6,543 nucleotides of DNA. Source: Alphaproteobacteria bacterium. Its GTDB lineage: Bacteria > Pseudomonadota > Alphaproteobacteria > GCA-2731375. Positions 6,076 through 6,543 of this stretch are shown piece by piece; the first letter of the stretch is position 1, and every line of letters begins with the position of its first letter. The DNA is taken from assembly GCA_030746295.1 (NCBI GenBank), contig JASLMY010000257.1, positions 1 to 6,543 of the forward strand, in the 5' to 3' direction. The translations under genes were made by a program, and so were the position numbers. The notes beneath the pieces were generated by a model that was not told where the DNA came from, ran no database searches, and saw nothing but the letters and a program-made list of their open reading frames with translations.

Positions 6076-6306
6076 CTACGCCAACCACTCGCGGGCGAGG
6101 CGCGGGGCCTCGGCGATCTGGGCTGGGGACATGTTCATTGCCACGTCCGCAGCAATCAGTTCGAGATATTGTCTCGCTCTCTTAGATCCTTGCTCTTCCA
6201 CGATAAAATGCCATATCCGAGACTGAACGAGATCTTTCAGCGCATCCTCCCCGCCGTAGATGGCGCCGAAGGCGGTCTGGGCCTCCACATGCCCCTGGCC
6301 GTGCGC
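6076..6306 (-). pseudogene. Sel1-repeat protein, C-terminal remnant
   Basis: This minus-strand frame ends in TAG at 6076-6078 and translates to one Sel1-like repeat plus the usual tail. GQGHVEAQTAFGAIYGG, then DLVQSRIWHF and EEQGSKRA, follow the Sel1 pattern (A-x3-LG-x2-Y, D-x3-A-x2-W, AA-x2-G). The end MSPAQIAEAPRLAREWLA is the common C-terminal tail of bacterial Sel1/TPR-like proteins. Only one of the several repeats such proteins normally carry is present. Homology stops near 6306, and the frame meets a stop at 6346-6348, with no Sel1-like sequence continuing in other frames upstream. A GTG at 6288 with a weak AGGGG could start a 70-residue product, so a small live gene is not excluded, but a truncated fragment is more likely. 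A divergent gene begins 32 bp beyond the recognisable homology, suggesting that the break came from insertion or rearrangement. Confidence 0.6.
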
Positions 6307-6338
6307 TGGCGGGGCTCCATTAGTGGCAAGGTGATGAC

Positions 6339-6543
6339 ATGAAACTCAGACCACGGTCCCGGCACGGCCGATGCTATGAACTGGCATGCCGCTATCTGAT
6401 CTTCGACGAGCGATATAGTGAGGGATGGAAACTCGTTCATGGGGAGACGGTCGGCCCATTTTACCGAGGCCGGATGGGGCACGCTTGGCTCGAAAGTGAC
6501 GAAATGGTCTATGACCCTGTGCTCGACCTTACGATGCCGATCC
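6339..6543 (+). CDS. Uncharacterised protein, N-terminal part, possible papain/transglutaminase-like fold (runs off right edge)
   Basis: ATG at 6339 opens a frame that stays open for 68 codons to the window end. AAGGTG at 6328-6333, five bases ahead, is a good ribosome-binding site, and an in-frame TAG at 6321 leaves this ATG as the only sensible start. The protein reads naturally: GRCYELACRYL (10-20), GWKLVHGE (29-36), GRMGHAWLES (44-53), VYDPVLD (57-63). A Cys (Cys12), a His in GHAW (His48) and an Asp in YDP (Asp59) in this order and spacing recall the Cys-His-Asp triad of papain-like or transglutaminase-like enzymes, but this is pattern inference and no family is assigned. Codon choice is less GC-biased than in the genes before the tRNA. 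No signal peptide is visible. The upstream neighbour on the opposite strand is the Sel1 remnant. Confidence 0.65.
   Translation, partial: MKLRPRSRHGRCYELACRYLIFDERYSEGWKLVHGETVGPFYRGRMGHAWLESDEMVYDPVLDLTMPI

Overview
The window looks like chromosome from a GC-rich alphaproteobacterium. The main evidence is a small receiver protein that closely resembles CpdR, the ClpXP adaptor of the CckA-ChpT-CtrA cell-cycle circuit, which is characteristic of this class. The strongly GC-biased third codon positions across positions 1-5300 agree. I cannot place it to genus; a Rhodospirillales-like lineage would fit, but that is inference.

Layout. Positions 1-415 hold the 3' end of an outer-membrane beta-barrel gene (+). 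Next is the complete AmmeMemoRadiSam set: a natural MEMO-AMMECR1 fusion (499-1902, -) and, divergent from it across a 95-bp gap with an AT-rich island, the partner radical SAM enzyme (1998-3083, +). The radical SAM gene overlaps tail-to-tail by 11 bp with a secreted lytic transglycosylase-like gene (3073-3786, -). That gene lies 37 bp downstream of an N-formylglutamate amidohydrolase-family gene (3824-4717, -), and the two probably share a transcript. Divergent from this pair is cpdR (4932-5291, +), followed by tRNA-Val(GAC) with an encoded CCA end (5416-5493, +) and its own good promoter.

The character of the DNA changes immediately after the tRNA. Positions 5494-6543 are visibly less GC-rich, carry no intact full-length gene, and contain a tandem 9-bp repeat near the tRNA end, a C-run cluster, a C-terminal remnant of a Sel1-repeat protein (-), and the start of a gene missing from simple ORF lists because it runs off the right edge (+, from 6339; Cys/His/Asp pattern suggestive of a papain/transglutaminase-like fold). 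This is the usual appearance of a tRNA-3'-end integration hotspot with decayed accessory DNA, but no integrase and no second copy of the tRNA end lies inside the window.

How the genes fit together: the two AmmeMemoRadiSam genes are expected to act in one pathway whose substrate is, to my knowledge, not firmly established. The transglycosylase-like protein acts on periplasmic peptidoglycan, the amidohydrolase on small formyl-amino-acid-type substrates, and CpdR on proteolysis during the cell cycle. I see no functional link joining these three. I found no CRISPR array, complete insertion sequence or obviously new defence system.
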